This document shows positions 28,709 through 37,901 of a DNA stretch of 64,000 nucleotides, one piece after another. Under the pieces are notes generated by a model. That model was given only the letters and a program-made list of their open reading frames with translations. It had not been told where the DNA came from and made no database searches. The DNA is from Alphaproteobacteria bacterium (GTDB lineage: Bacteria; Pseudomonadota; Alphaproteobacteria; Rhizobiales; GCA-2746425). Every line of letters begins with the position of its first letter. The first letter of the stretch is position 1. The stretch lies in NCBI GenBank assembly GCA_024743215.1, contig JANSWZ010000009.1:142679-206678 (forward strand), read 5' to 3'. The position numbers and the translations under genes were made by a program.

Positions 28709-29512
28709 TCAGGCTCCTGTTGGAATGCGGAAGGACTGGTCCGGATCAATCACGGCCATGACGCGCACGCCGCAGCCCTCACCTTCAGGCCAACGCCATG
28801 GGAACGACATGAAGGTGCAGCGTTTGCCGGTAACCATATCCAGCTCACCGCCCACATTCTCGATGCCGGGAATGCCACCCTTCACCATCAGAATTTTATG
28901 TGCAGCTTCCCAGTTCGGGAAATCTTCCTTCACATCGCGGCCGGTATAGTCCTTGTATTCCTCAATCAGATGCGGATGTGTGGGGCCAAGGCCATGATCC
29001 ACCAATTTGGTCGCCATCGGGTGATCATTGGCCTGCACATCAACGCCCACCATCTTGACGCCTTTTTCAACAAGCCATTCAGCCCCTTCGGCGTAAAGGC
29101 CGGGCGAGTAGGCATAATACTCATCTGTGTCCGCCATTTTGTGATGCATGCCGGTGTTGATCATCACGATATCGCCCTTTTGAATTTTGGGCGTTGCGTT
29201 TTCCAGATCCTCGGCCGTGATCACTTCCCATTTCCCTTTTGGAATGGAAACGGCAACGCCGGTTCCGAAGAACGTGCTGACCGGATAGCCCGTCAGCGTT
29301 GGCGTGTTCTCAGTGACGTGAAGCGGAGCGTCCACATGGGTGCCGCGATGCATGATGCCCTCAAATTCGGTGACATAGACACCGTCCTTGGCATGAAATT
29401 TCTTCACGCCCACATTGATGCCCGGGCTGGAAGGCCATTCCGGCATGCCATGCCCCCAACGATGCGAGAGGTTGTAGTAGCGTAGTCCGTTTTTTGTCTG
29501 TGTTTCAGCCAT
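28709..29512 (-). CDS. Cyclase-family metal-dependent hydrolase, complete metal motif
   Basis: The 267-residue protein belongs to the cyclase (kynurenine formamidase/isatin hydrolase) family. The full HxGTHxDxPxH motif is present as HRGTHVDAPLH with His55, His59, Asp61 and His65. Such enzymes hydrolyse cyclic amides, lactams or formamides using Zn or Mn. Together with a paralog directly upstream, a TRAP importer and oxidoreductases, it suggests ring opening of an imported cyclic compound. The substrate cannot be read. Confidence 0.88.
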   Translation of the reverse strand: MAETQTKNGLRYYNLSHRWGHGMPEWPSSPGINVGVKKFHAKDGVYVTEFEGIMHRGTHVDAPLHVTENTPTLTGYPVSTFFGTGVAVSIPKGKWEVITAEDLENATPKIQKGDIVMINTGMHHKMADTDEYYAYSPGLYAEGAEWLVEKGVKMVGVDVQANDHPMATKLVDHGLGPTHPHLIEEYKDYTGRDVKEDFPNWEAAHKILMVKGGIPGIENVGGELDMVTGKRCTFMSFPWRWPEGEGCGVRVMAVIDPDQSFRIPTGA

Positions 29513-29527
29513 GATATCCTCCCGACG

Positions 29528-30337
29528 CTATGCTGCAGCGCCCGCGTCAATGCGATAGTTTCCATTGGGGTCTGTGATTGCCACCAGACGAACAGGACAG
29601 GCATCGCCTTCTTTCCAGTTCCAGGGCAGGGCATGCATCAGGGCTGTTTTGCCCAGCATGTCATCCACATCACCGCCGACATTCTCGATGGTTGGAATGC
29701 CGGCACTCAGCAGAACCTTGTGCGCGCCGTTCCACACAGGATGCTCGACCTTGGGGTCTTTACCCGTGCCGTCCTGATATTTTGCAACCAGCCGGTTCAT
29801 CAGCGGTCCGCCGCGATGTGCCCCAAGTGAGGTTGCCAGAGGGTGGTCCACCTGCGGCGTGTCTATCGCCACAAGGCCAATTTTCTTGGCCACAAGCCAT
29901 TCAGCGGCCTCGATGGAGAGGCCCGGAGAGTCGCCAAAATACTCGAGACTGTCGGAATATTTGCGGTGCCAGCCGGTAACAATCACCACCAGATCGCCTT
30001 CGTTGACGCGATCTGAGACAGCTTCCAGATCTGCCGCTGTGACCAGCTCCCATTGCCCTTTGGGAATGTCCAGAATCACGCCATTGCCAAACAGACGCTC
30101 CATGGCAATGTCACCAACGCCAATGCCCTGCTGGATCAAGTGAAGAGGGGAATTCAGATGCGTACCTGAATGCATGACCATGCGCATACGATGCGCCATG
30201 ACACCATGCTGACCATGCTTCACGCTGCGATACATCACCACGTCATCAAACCCGGGAAGTGATGGTGCGCCATGGCCCCATTCGTGGCTCAATTCATGAA
30301 AAACAAGACCGCTTGCGGCCTCTGTATAGCCGGACAT
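29528..30337 (-). CDS. Cyclase-family hydrolase paralog with altered metal motif
   Basis: This 269-residue paralog shares the layout of the next gene (NL/ELSHxWGHG at the N-terminus, IPKGxWE, PGIENVGG-like IPTIENVGG). Its motif is HSGTHLNSPLH: Asn62 replaces the Asp that binds metal in family members of known structure. It may bind metal differently, act on a different substrate or serve as a partner subunit. The start is taken at 30337, since the frame upstream is short and lacks family sequence. It is the first gene of the operon, divergent from the LysR gene. Confidence 0.85.
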   Translation of the reverse strand: MSGYTEAASGLVFHELSHEWGHGAPSLPGFDDVVMYRSVKHGQHGVMAHRMRMVMHSGTHLNSPLHLIQQGIGVGDIAMERLFGNGVILDIPKGQWELVTAADLEAVSDRVNEGDLVVIVTGWHRKYSDSLEYFGDSPGLSIEAAEWLVAKKIGLVAIDTPQVDHPLATSLGAHRGGPLMNRLVAKYQDGTGKDPKVEHPVWNGAHKVLLSAGIPTIENVGGDVDDMLGKTALMHALPWNWKEGDACPVRLVAITDPNGNYRIDAGAAA

Positions 30338-30431
30338 GGCTCTTCTCCCATATGTGTGTTTGCCGTTTGGCCTTTGTGGCAATGGTGCGTGACGGACCGG
30401 GGGGCGTCCAATACATTGTTATGCTACGCCC

Positions 30432-30446
30432 ATAACGCTTGGTTAT
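30432..30446. promoter_or_regulatory. LysR-type binding box ATAAC-N5-GTTAT
   Basis: A perfect dyad with arms 30432-30436 and 30442-30446 that fits the T-N11-A pattern of LysR regulators. It lies in the 276-base gap between the divergent LysR gene and the cyclase/TRAP operon, where such a regulator classically binds. Nothing else in the gap is recognisable. Confidence 0.6.
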
Positions 30447-30613
30447 TTCCATCTGCTTCCCATATGTTTTTTGAGATGGTAAATCGCCTATAGTCGCTGG
30501 TAGTCATTGGCTCTGATTGGTAAATCAGGGCACAGCACAACACCGATGTTCATAACTGCCGGGAATTGCACATCCGGCAAAAGAACATTGAGAGACGCTT
30601 TGGAAAGGTCATC

Positions 30614-31525
30614 ATGCAGTCACGGCTTCTACGCAGTTTTCTGGCCGTTGCAGAAAACAACAGCATCACAAAAGCTGCTGAAATCCTGCATATCAGTCAG
30701 CCAGCGCTGACAAAGAGCATGCAGAAGCTCGAAGAAGAATTTGACGTAAAATTGTTTGATCGCGTGTCTACTGGCGTGCGGCTGACCAATTTTGGTGAAA
30801 TCCTGTTTCAGCATGCCAAGGTTATGGAGAATGAATACCGCCATGCGGTCTCGCGGATAGATCGGCTGCGCGGAGGCCAGTCCAGCGTGCTGCGCATTGG
30901 TGCCGGTCCGGTTTGGCTGGTCAGCATATTACCGCCCATTGTGGCGCGGTTTCAGGAACAGCAGCCCGGCGTCAACATTTCGCTGATCGGTGGTGTCATC
31001 GATACATTGGTGCCGGAGCTGATCAATGGAGAACTTGATCTGATCTGTGTTTCACTGGATTTTCCCAACCGGTCTGAAGTCATCAAACAGAAACTGTTCG
31101 ACATCCATCATGTGCTGATCGCCGATCCAAGTCATCCGCTGGCCAGAGAGAGCGAAGTCGACGCGCTGCTGATCCACAATTATCCGTGGATGGTTCTGAA
31201 AAGCGATTATGTGGGAACAGAGCGCATCTCCTCCTTCTTTGCCGCCAACAGGCTGGAACCGCCTCATATTGCATTTGAGACGACATCCATTCACAGCCTG
31301 TTACAGGGCCTGAAAAGTGGCCGTTACATTGCGCATATTCCAGCGCAGATGCTGCCGCTCGCCCATGCTATCGGCCTGCAGGAAATCAAACTGAAACAGC
31401 CCATCTGGGAAACCACGGCCGGTTACGCCTATCGGGCATCTGCAAAGGTGCCGGATCACATGAAAACCTTCATGCAGATGCTTCAGGACAGCGAGCATGC
31501 CAGACAGGCGGTCATCAACCATTAG
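30614..31525 (+). CDS. LysR-family transcriptional regulator, divergent from TRAP operon
   Basis: The protein has 303 residues from ATG 30614. The winged helix is canonical (LLRSFLAVAENNSITKAAEI, LHISQPALTKSMQKLEEEF), followed by the effector domain (LRIGAGPVWLVSILPPIVAR onwards). The longer frame from 30566 lacks family sequence. Divergent orientation and the LysR box between the genes make it the probable activator of the cyclase/SDR/TRAP operon. It converges on the VOC dioxygenase gene with only six bases between stops. Confidence 0.92.
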   Translation: MQSRLLRSFLAVAENNSITKAAEILHISQPALTKSMQKLEEEFDVKLFDRVSTGVRLTNFGEILFQHAKVMENEYRHAVSRIDRLRGGQSSVLRIGAGPVWLVSILPPIVARFQEQQPGVNISLIGGVIDTLVPELINGELDLICVSLDFPNRSEVIKQKLFDIHHVLIADPSHPLARESEVDALLIHNYPWMVLKSDYVGTERISSFFAANRLEPPHIAFETTSIHSLLQGLKSGRYIAHIPAQMLPLAHAIGLQEIKLKQPIWETTAGYAYRASAKVPDHMKTFMQMLQDSEHARQAVINH

Positions 31526-31531
31526 AGCTGA

Positions 31532-32572
31532 TCAGTTCTTCCCGGATTTCTCCGCGATGTAGCTTTCCATGGTCGGAGCAAATCTGGGGTTGCGTGGCGG
31601 GTTCTGTTCCGTGTCTGTAAACACGGACCCTTCCTCAAACCAGCTTTCCAGCGTTGGCAGGCCCCAGGGCGGCGCGGCCACGTTGGGCGGATACTGCTTG
31701 GGTTCCAATTCGGTATCAATGGTCTGGTAATGGCCATCAAACAATTCCACCCGGTGCCCGTCTGGATCACGGAAATAGATGTAGTAAGCGCCATCCATGC
31801 CGTGACGGCCTGGCCCTTCTTCGGTCATCAGCGCTGAAAATCCAAGCTCACCAATCATGTCACAGGCACGCAGAATATCGTCCGGTTTACGCACGAGATA
31901 AGCGGTGTGATGCAAACGTGGTCCGGCCCCTTCCATCAAAACCAGATCGGACACACTGCCCTTGCGCCAGAAGAAACAGGCTTCCAGTTCACCGCCAATG
32001 ACAATGGCATCGGAAATGCGAAAGCCCAGATCGACATAAAACGGCGTTGAACGATCAACATTGGGATCAAGAACCTGAAAATGGTCCAGCCGTTTGGCAA
32101 AGGCCAGGCTTACTTCCTTGTGTCCCATTTGCCGGTCAACCACAGGCATGTGGGCACAAAATTCAAGGGGCGTGCCAGCCGGGTCGATGAGGCGCAGGGT
32201 TCGGCTTTGGAAGGGGCGGTCAACCCATTGCGCATGGATAGTGCGCTCGGTTGCCCATTCATAAGCCTTGTCGAGTTCGCCATCTGTCAGCACACGAAAG
32301 CCAATGGCATCGCATTGCGGCTCTTCCCCCGCAGCGCAGGTCCGCAGCACCAAAGAGTGGTGACAGGCTTCTTCGGCACCGCGCAGATACGCGGCGGCGT
32401 CGCTTTGCTCTGTGACCAGCAGTCCAATCACACCGGTGTAAAACCGCACACTTTCTTCCAGGTCCCGCACAGATAACAATGTGTGGCTTGCACGGGTAAT
32501 GTTGAACGGCGGGTAGAAGACCGGATCCGGCAGTTGAGCTTTCTTAAAATCTGTTTGATGTTCCTGCGACAT
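31532..32572 (-). CDS. Two-domain VOC extradiol ring-cleavage dioxygenase
   Basis: Two VOC domains fill 346 residues, and the layout is close to homoprotocatechuate 2,3-dioxygenase (HPCD class). The likely Fe(II)/Mn ligands are His164 (RLDHFQVLD), His221 or 222 (GPRLHHTAY) and Glu276 (HRVELF). The GPGRHGMDGAYYIYFRDPDGHR stretch holds the lid and active-site Tyr region. It should cleave a catechol-type ring next to the hydroxyls. The upstream FAH-family enzyme would process such a product. The aromatic substrate is unknown. Confidence 0.87.
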   Translation of the reverse strand: MSQEHQTDFKKAQLPDPVFYPPFNITRASHTLLSVRDLEESVRFYTGVIGLLVTEQSDAAAYLRGAEEACHHSLVLRTCAAGEEPQCDAIGFRVLTDGELDKAYEWATERTIHAQWVDRPFQSRTLRLIDPAGTPLEFCAHMPVVDRQMGHKEVSLAFAKRLDHFQVLDPNVDRSTPFYVDLGFRISDAIVIGGELEACFFWRKGSVSDLVLMEGAGPRLHHTAYLVRKPDDILRACDMIGELGFSALMTEEGPGRHGMDGAYYIYFRDPDGHRVELFDGHYQTIDTELEPKQYPPNVAAPPWGLPTLESWFEEGSVFTDTEQNPPRNPRFAPTMESYIAEKSGKN

Positions 32573-32598
32573 CTCAAATATCCCTGTTGGTCTGATGT

Positions 32599-33453
32599 TT
32601 ATCCGGTGGCTTCTGCGCCATGCGCATACCAGCGTTTGGCAATCTCATCCCGTGTCGTCAGCCAGACAGCATCATGGCTTTTTGCCAGTTCCAGCGCTGC
32701 GTAGAATTGAACTGCAGCCGTGGGCCGTCCCAGAACATGCGAATGGGCACTGATATCCAGCACGTAATGCGGCGCGCCGATGGAATCCCATCCATCCAGG
32801 ACCACTTTCAGGCTGTCCAGGAAGGTGTTGGGCGGGTTGCCATGGCGGACATAGATCGGCAGATCATTGACCGCCATATTATAGGGGATGTTGACAATAG
32901 GCCCGGCTGGCGTTTCCACATCGTACGGCACATCTGCATCCAGGAAATCCTGCATCCAGGTAAAGCCATTGCGTTTCAGCAATTCAGCGGTGATCGGGCT
33001 GAGGGCACCACGCGGGCAACCATAGCCGAAGGGCCGCTCGCCCGCAGCGCTCTGGAAGGCGTCAATGCAGCGCTTGATCTCTGCATCTTCTTCCTCAGGG
33101 CTTAAATAGACATGATAGCGGTCCTGGCTCCAGCTATGGGCCAGAAATGAATGGCGACCGAGCGCGGCACGTTCAAACAGTTCCGGATTGCGTGCAGCCA
33201 GTATACTGCTCAGCGCAACTGTCGCCGTTACATCCAGCTTTTCGCAAATGTCCAACAGGCGGAACAGGCCGGTGGTTTTGGCATATTCGGCCCAGGATTT
33301 GCTGGCAAGATCCTCATAGCCGGGCTTTATGGGATTGGCGAAGGGGCCAGCACCGGGGGCCGCATCATCACCCCATTGTTCGCAAATCACATTGACGCAA
33401 ACAGCAAGTGTTTTTCCTTCTGGCCAACCTTTGGGATCGGGATATTTCATCAT
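32599..33453 (-). CDS. NodB-fold (polysaccharide-deacetylase-like) hydrolase
   Basis: The 284-residue protein of the polysaccharide deacetylase superfamily resembles the PuuE/HpPgdA branch. It has LAHSWSQDRYH, a region like the metal His motif, FGYGCPRGALSPITAELL, and ISAHSHVLGRP near the end. The canonical catalytic Asp-Asp after the first strand reads NVICEQW. Branch members act on small amide or ring compounds as well as on glycans, and this operon favours a small molecule. AAGGAAAAAT before ATG 33453 fixes the start. No signal peptide. Confidence 0.8.
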   Translation of the reverse strand: MMKYPDPKGWPEGKTLAVCVNVICEQWGDDAAPGAGPFANPIKPGYEDLASKSWAEYAKTTGLFRLLDICEKLDVTATVALSSILAARNPELFERAALGRHSFLAHSWSQDRYHVYLSPEEEDAEIKRCIDAFQSAAGERPFGYGCPRGALSPITAELLKRNGFTWMQDFLDADVPYDVETPAGPIVNIPYNMAVNDLPIYVRHGNPPNTFLDSLKVVLDGWDSIGAPHYVLDISAHSHVLGRPTAAVQFYAALELAKSHDAVWLTTRDEIAKRWYAHGAEATG

Positions 33454-33489
33454 ATTTTTCCTTGAAAGAGAGTCACACATCGTAGGAAA

Positions 33490-33509
33490 GGGCAGTCTGC
33501 AAACCGCCC
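33490..33509 (-). terminator. Short hairpin downstream of binding-protein gene
   Basis: On the minus strand GGGCGG pairs with CTGCCC (one G-T pair) around eight bases and is followed by TTT. It lies between the binding-protein gene and the NodB-like gene and may partly stop transcription. Confidence 0.35.
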
Positions 33510-33543
33510 CTCCCCAAAGTTTTACGGTGTCGTCAAGGCTGGT

Positions 33544-34581
33544 CTAGCGGCCGATCAGCTTGTCAAAGGATTTTGCAACACGCGCCTGTTCGTTCAACTG
33601 CCATTCAGCGGTTGGAACCTGGCCACGGCCTTCACCGCCAATGGCGTTTTGCTCGGAACCGGGATAGTCGAATTTCGCCCAACCCATATTCTCAAACAGA
33701 GCGTCCTTGCCTTCCTGCGTGCAGCAGAAGAAGTAGGTCAGAAGGGCTGCAGCATTTGGGTTTGGCGCATCTTTCATGACGAACATGTAGTAAGGCTGTC
33801 CGCCAACCTTCTCCAGCGGCGCATTGGCGATAGGCGCGCCTTTGGTCACCAGACCCGTGCGATTGGCTGGCACACCCATGCCGATGGAAAACTCACCATT
33901 GGCCACGCGGTTTGGTACTTCACTCATGGAACGAATGACGGTCAGCCCCTGATCGTCATAGATCGCTTTCAGCCATTCAGCGGCTTTTTCCTCACCCAGA
34001 ACAGGCGCGCTGACCATGCCATAAGCATCACCGAAGCCTGGTCCGGCAATCTTGCCCTTCCATTTCGGATCCAGCAGATCTTCCAGCTTTGTCGGAATGT
34101 CATCACCCGTGACCAGATCAGTGTTGTAAAACACGGCGCGTGGAACTGTATCGATCCAGACCGCATTGCCATTGGGGTCAATGAAGTCCGCATCAACGCC
34201 AATGCCGGCCCAGTCGATCTTTTCAATGGCACCACCTTCACCAATGGCTTTGGTGAAAGACAGTGGCAGCGGGAACAGATCAAAGCTTGGCGTGATGCCT
34301 GCTTTGGTTTCTTCAATCACCTGGCCTGCCATAACGGGCACTGGGGAATTGTTGATCAATTCAACATCAATCTCGACGCCAAATTTCTCGGACAGGGCTT
34401 TCCCGATGCCGGGGCCTGCGGTTGCCGGAAACCGGGTCGTGCTGACATTGATGGCAACAGTGCCTTCTTCGCCGGCTTTTTTGATAACCTCATCCAGTGT
34501 GCTTTGGGCCGTTGCGGGCAATGTCATGCTCATCGCGGCTGCTGCTGCCAGAGGCAGCAATGTCTTCAAAGTCAGTCTCAT
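33544..34581 (-). CDS. ABC importer substrate-binding protein, third paralog
   Basis: This 345-residue protein is closely related to the tandem binding proteins at 13.8-15.9 kb: signal peptide ending near ATAQS, then TLDEVIKKAGEEG, DLLDPKWKGKIAGPGFG, FSIGMGVPANRTG, QPYYMF and YFFCCT. One notable change is NRTG instead of NYSG in the GMGVPAN segment, a possible ligand-pocket difference. GGAGGAAAG precedes the ATG. It is encoded third, after the permease and ATPase, as in the other cassette. Confidence 0.9.
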   Translation of the reverse strand: MRLTLKTLLPLAAAAAMSMTLPATAQSTLDEVIKKAGEEGTVAINVSTTRFPATAGPGIGKALSEKFGVEIDVELINNSPVPVMAGQVIEETKAGITPSFDLFPLPLSFTKAIGEGGAIEKIDWAGIGVDADFIDPNGNAVWIDTVPRAVFYNTDLVTGDDIPTKLEDLLDPKWKGKIAGPGFGDAYGMVSAPVLGEEKAAEWLKAIYDDQGLTVIRSMSEVPNRVANGEFSIGMGVPANRTGLVTKGAPIANAPLEKVGGQPYYMFVMKDAPNPNAAALLTYFFCCTQEGKDALFENMGWAKFDYPGSEQNAIGGEGRGQVPTAEWQLNEQARVAKSFDKLIGR

Positions 34582-34613
34582 GGTCTTTCCTCCGTTGGTA
34601 GTCTGATATGCGG

Positions 34614-35729
34614 TCAGGTTTCAGAATTGGGGAACACGTTGAAGTCCGAATGCTTCAGACTCACCTCCGTTTCGTCCCCTTCCTTGAAATGGAATGTGTT
34701 GGGCAGCCGTGCGGTAAATCCATGATCTCCAACCATCATGTCGCACAGCAATGCATCACCAATGTAGTAGCTCTGCGTCACCCTGGTTTTGAACGACACG
34801 CCATCAGGCCGCGCGCCCACCTGCACGTCTTCCGGCCTGAATCCCAGTTTGATTGTCTTGCCGAGGCCGGCTGCATCAGCCGCGTCGATCGGAATTGTTC
34901 CAAACGGCGTCTGAGCAGATAGTGTGTCGCCAGAATTCACTTGTTCCCCGGAGGCCATCTGTTGCAGAGAGCCGGGAATGAAATTCATTTCCCCCAGAAA
35001 CCTTCCAACGAATTCACTGGAGGGCCTTTTATAAAGCTGCTCCGGCGTGCCTTCTTCGACTATCTGACCGCCATCCATCACGGCAATCCGGTCACCCATC
35101 ACCATGGCTTCGACCTGATCATGGGTCACATAGAGCGTGGTGATACCAAGCGTCCGGGTGATTTTCTTGATTTCAATTCGCAACTGGATGCGCAACTTTG
35201 CATCGAGGTTGGAGAGCGGCTCATCCATCAGCAGAACGGCAGGCTCAAGCGCCAGCGCCCGTGCCAGCGCCACACGCTGCTGCTGGCCGCCGGATAATTG
35301 CGAAATGGGGCGGCGCAGATAGGGCTCCAGTTGCAGCGTCTCGGTAATGGCCTTCACACGCCGTTCAATCTCCGGCGCGGCAACCCGGCGCACGCCTTTG
35401 CGCAGCGGAAATACGATGTTGTTGTAGACATCCATATGCGGCCACAGCGCATAGGACTGAAACATCATCGCAACCGGGCGTTCTTCTGGCGGAATGTTCA
35501 GCCCGGCGGATGAAGAAAACACGGTTTGGGCGTCAATCTGGATCTCGCCGGAATCAACGGTTTCAATACCGGCCACGCTGCGCAGGGTTGTGGTTTTGCC
35601 GGACCCGGACGGCCCCAGCAGCACATAGAACTCGCCTGATGCGACCGTGAAGGACACATTGTTGAGCGCGTCCACAACCTGTCCCTTGTCGGTGATGAAG
35701 CGTTTTTTCAAGGACGTGCCGGTAATCAT
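34614..35729 (-). CDS. ABC importer ATP-binding protein, second cassette
   Basis: The 371-residue ATPase has Walker A GPSGSGKTT, signature LSGGQQQRVALARAL, Walker B LLMDEPLSNLD, H-loop YVTHDQVEAM and a TOBE-like C-terminus (KLGFRPEDVQVG). The ATG at 35729 overlaps the permease stop by four bases (ATGA), the same junction as in the paralogous cassette at 12668. The longer frame from 35792 is therefore not used. It energises the adjacent fused permease. Confidence 0.92.
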   Translation of the reverse strand: MITGTSLKKRFITDKGQVVDALNNVSFTVASGEFYVLLGPSGSGKTTTLRSVAGIETVDSGEIQIDAQTVFSSSAGLNIPPEERPVAMMFQSYALWPHMDVYNNIVFPLRKGVRRVAAPEIERRVKAITETLQLEPYLRRPISQLSGGQQQRVALARALALEPAVLLMDEPLSNLDAKLRIQLRIEIKKITRTLGITTLYVTHDQVEAMVMGDRIAVMDGGQIVEEGTPEQLYKRPSSEFVGRFLGEMNFIPGSLQQMASGEQVNSGDTLSAQTPFGTIPIDAADAAGLGKTIKLGFRPEDVQVGARPDGVSFKTRVTQSYYIGDALLCDMMVGDHGFTARLPNTFHFKEGDETEVSLKHSDFNVFPNSET

Positions 35730-37459
35730 GTGCGGACAATCCATTTGGTCGTGGTGAAGTGAAACAGGGTAACGAGCACCAGAATAATGCACGCCAGAAT
35801 GACGCTGAGAGCAGCCGCCTCATCAGTTATGCCCGATGAATTCAGGCCCCAGATTGCGGTTGAAAACACATCCGTTCCCCGGCGCGACAGCATGATTGGA
35901 ATGGTCAGTTCACGCATGGACAGAAGCGCAAGCCAGAACCAGGAGATGAACAGCGAGCGCGCCACATTGGGCAGAACCACCGATACAAAGCTGCGCCCGC
36001 GCCGCACGCCGGAGACCTGGCAGGCCTCTTCAATTTCCGGATGAAGCTGCATCATGGCACCGGAGACCGTGCGGTTGGCCCATGTCAGGTAGCGGGCTGC
36101 CATGGCAATCGCGATGAGCCAGATGGTTCCATAAATCGCGACGTAGCTGTTAATGCTCAAGCCGAAGAACAGGAAACCAAGCGCACCGACAATGGATGGA
36201 ACGGCCACCGCCACCATCACTGCGATGTCGATGCCTTTGCGCATACGGTTCTTGAAGCGCGTGCCAACCCAGGCCATGCACGCTGCCAGAGTGACACCAA
36301 TGGTTGGCACCGTAATCATCAGCAACAGATTGTTTTTCAACAGGCCCGGCAGCATCGGCATGACATTGGCATAGGCTTGCAAGTTCCAGTTTTGCAAAGC
36401 GGCCCAGGATGGCACGCGCAGAAACGGCATGCCGGACGCCCAAAGCAGCATCAGCAGCGGTATACCGGTGCCCAGGAAAAAATAGGTGGCGACGAAACCC
36501 CAGCCCCAGCGCCGGCCTCTCCGGCCCAGCTTCAGCGAAGCCTGGGCTTTCCGCTTGCCGGTCAGCACCACATAGCGGTCGGCATGGCGCACGGACCAAA
36601 GATAGGCAATGGCCAGGATCATCGCGGCTGCGGCCATGATAAGCCCCAAGGACGCGCCTTCGGCATAGCGCGGAAGACCGCTGCCATCATGAATGAATGC
36701 ATAGAGCAGTGTGGCCGCTACATAGGTGCGTGCCGGGGTTGCCAGCATTCCGGCATAGTCGAATATCTCCACCGCAATGATGAAGTAATATGCAGCAACT
36801 GCCAGGATCGCAGGTGAGGCCAGAGGCAGCACGATGTAGAGCGCTGCTGTCCAGCGTTTGACACCATTGGCAGAGGCCGCTTCTTCCAGCGATGTATCGA
36901 TGCCCTGGAAGGTTGGCACCATCATGAAAAAGGCCGGTGCACTGAGTGCCACACCTTGTAGAAATATGACCCAGCCAAGGCTGTACACATTGAACGGGGT
37001 CTGGCGCGCGCCCACGATGACGCGCCAGATTTCATTCACCAGTCCATTGCTCGGATTGAAGATGAAGATATAACCCATCGCGACCAGAAAGCTGGGGATC
37101 GCAACATTGATGGTGATGAGCGCGAGCATCACATTTTTGCGCGGCAGATCAGTACGTGTGTAAATCCAGGCCAGCGGCACCGTGAAGAAAATCATCACAA
37201 CAACGGTGCCGACACCAACATATAATGTGTTGAGCATTGCCGGCCAGAATTGAGGATGCTCGGCCACCAGGGCAAAATTTGAAAGTGTGACACCGTCTTC
37301 GCCAACGAGGCTTGTATAGACCAGTGAGCAGATTGGAATCGCAAGCAGCAGCATTGCCACGATGACAATGATCTTCACCGTAGACAAAAGCGGATCGCGC
37401 GGCAGGAAGCTGCCCTTGGGGCCAGCTTCATTGATCACGCCGGTATTTGCCTGCGACAC
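35726..37459 (-). CDS. ABC importer fused permease, second cassette
   Basis: The 577-residue paralog of the 10962-12671 permease has two six-helix domains with EAA loops TSLEEAASANGVKRWTAALY and HPEIEEACQVSGVRRGRSF. Long stretches are identical to the paralog, for example ITINVAIPSFLVAMGYIFIF. The start is GTG 37459 with GGGAGAG upstream, so both copies use GTG. It lies 17 bp after the SnoaL-like gene and imports the substrate of the ring-cleavage operon, by inference from position. Confidence 0.9.
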   Translation of the reverse strand: MSQANTGVINEAGPKGSFLPRDPLLSTVKIIVIVAMLLLAIPICSLVYTSLVGEDGVTLSNFALVAEHPQFWPAMLNTLYVGVGTVVVMIFFTVPLAWIYTRTDLPRKNVMLALITINVAIPSFLVAMGYIFIFNPSNGLVNEIWRVIVGARQTPFNVYSLGWVIFLQGVALSAPAFFMMVPTFQGIDTSLEEAASANGVKRWTAALYIVLPLASPAILAVAAYYFIIAVEIFDYAGMLATPARTYVAATLLYAFIHDGSGLPRYAEGASLGLIMAAAAMILAIAYLWSVRHADRYVVLTGKRKAQASLKLGRRGRRWGWGFVATYFFLGTGIPLLMLLWASGMPFLRVPSWAALQNWNLQAYANVMPMLPGLLKNNLLLMITVPTIGVTLAACMAWVGTRFKNRMRKGIDIAVMVAVAVPSIVGALGFLFFGLSINSYVAIYGTIWLIAIAMAARYLTWANRTVSGAMMQLHPEIEEACQVSGVRRGRSFVSVVLPNVARSLFISWFWLALLSMRELTIPIMLSRRGTDVFSTAIWGLNSSGITDEAAALSVILACIILVLVTLFHFTTTKWIVRT

Positions 37460-37476
37460 CTCAGCTCTCCCTTCAA

Positions 37477-37878
37477 TCAGTCGACACAGCGTGTCATCTG
37501 GAAGGAACAGAACTGCCAGACGCCATCTTCACGCACGGCGACCTGAGTGGCAAAGGCCTGAACATCTTCTTTGACAGGAACCCGCTTGCCGATGGCATCA
37601 CTGGGTTTGGCGTTCTCAGCCGGGCGGATTCGGTTGATCATCTTGCCGGTCAGAACGGCTGTATCGCCATAAATGCGTACCTTCAGGTCCTGACGGATCG
37701 GCAGGCGGGGAACTTCGGAAATATGCTCGATCCAGTCTTCCTTGCCGCTGGACAGGCCGCCGCCATAAACATGGATGTAATCGTCACGCAGCATTTTTGA
37801 CAATGTTGCAACATCACCCGCGGAAATGGCTGCACATCGGGCCGCTTCAAGTTCCAGGAGATCGCTTTCATCGCTCAT
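37477..37878 (-). CDS. SnoaL-like/DUF4440 (NTF2-fold) protein
   Basis: The protein has 133 residues and an NTF2-like fold: N-terminal helix LLELEAARCAAISAGDVATL, then MLRDDYIHVYGGGLSSGKEDW and curved strands (VRIYGDTAVLTGKM). This fold serves as isomerase, cyclase, dehydratase or ligand-binding protein. Polar residues in the cone (Asp, His, Tyr in DDYIHVYG) could be catalytic. It sits between the FAH hydrolase and the permease, so it may act on an intermediate after ring cleavage. No specific reaction is readable. Confidence 0.82.
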   Translation of the reverse strand: MSDESDLLELEAARCAAISAGDVATLSKMLRDDYIHVYGGGLSSGKEDWIEHISEVPRLPIRQDLKVRIYGDTAVLTGKMINRIRPAENAKPSDAIGKRVPVKEDVQAFATQVAVREDGVWQFCSFQMTRCVD

Positions 37879-37901
37879 GTATCAGTCCTTTTTCAGTGTG
37901 T

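Noticed and set aside
28451..29485. 344-residue open frame on the plus strand
   Set aside because: Antisense to the SDR and cyclase genes, which carry full catalytic motifs.
33649..34725. 358-residue open frame on the plus strand
   Set aside because: Antisense shadow of the third binding-protein gene; similar long shadows occur opposite both paralogs because of shared codon use.
36041..36817. 258-residue open frame on the plus strand
   Set aside because: Antisense to the fused permease; His/Gln/Arg-rich, typical of non-coding frames opposite membrane-protein genes.
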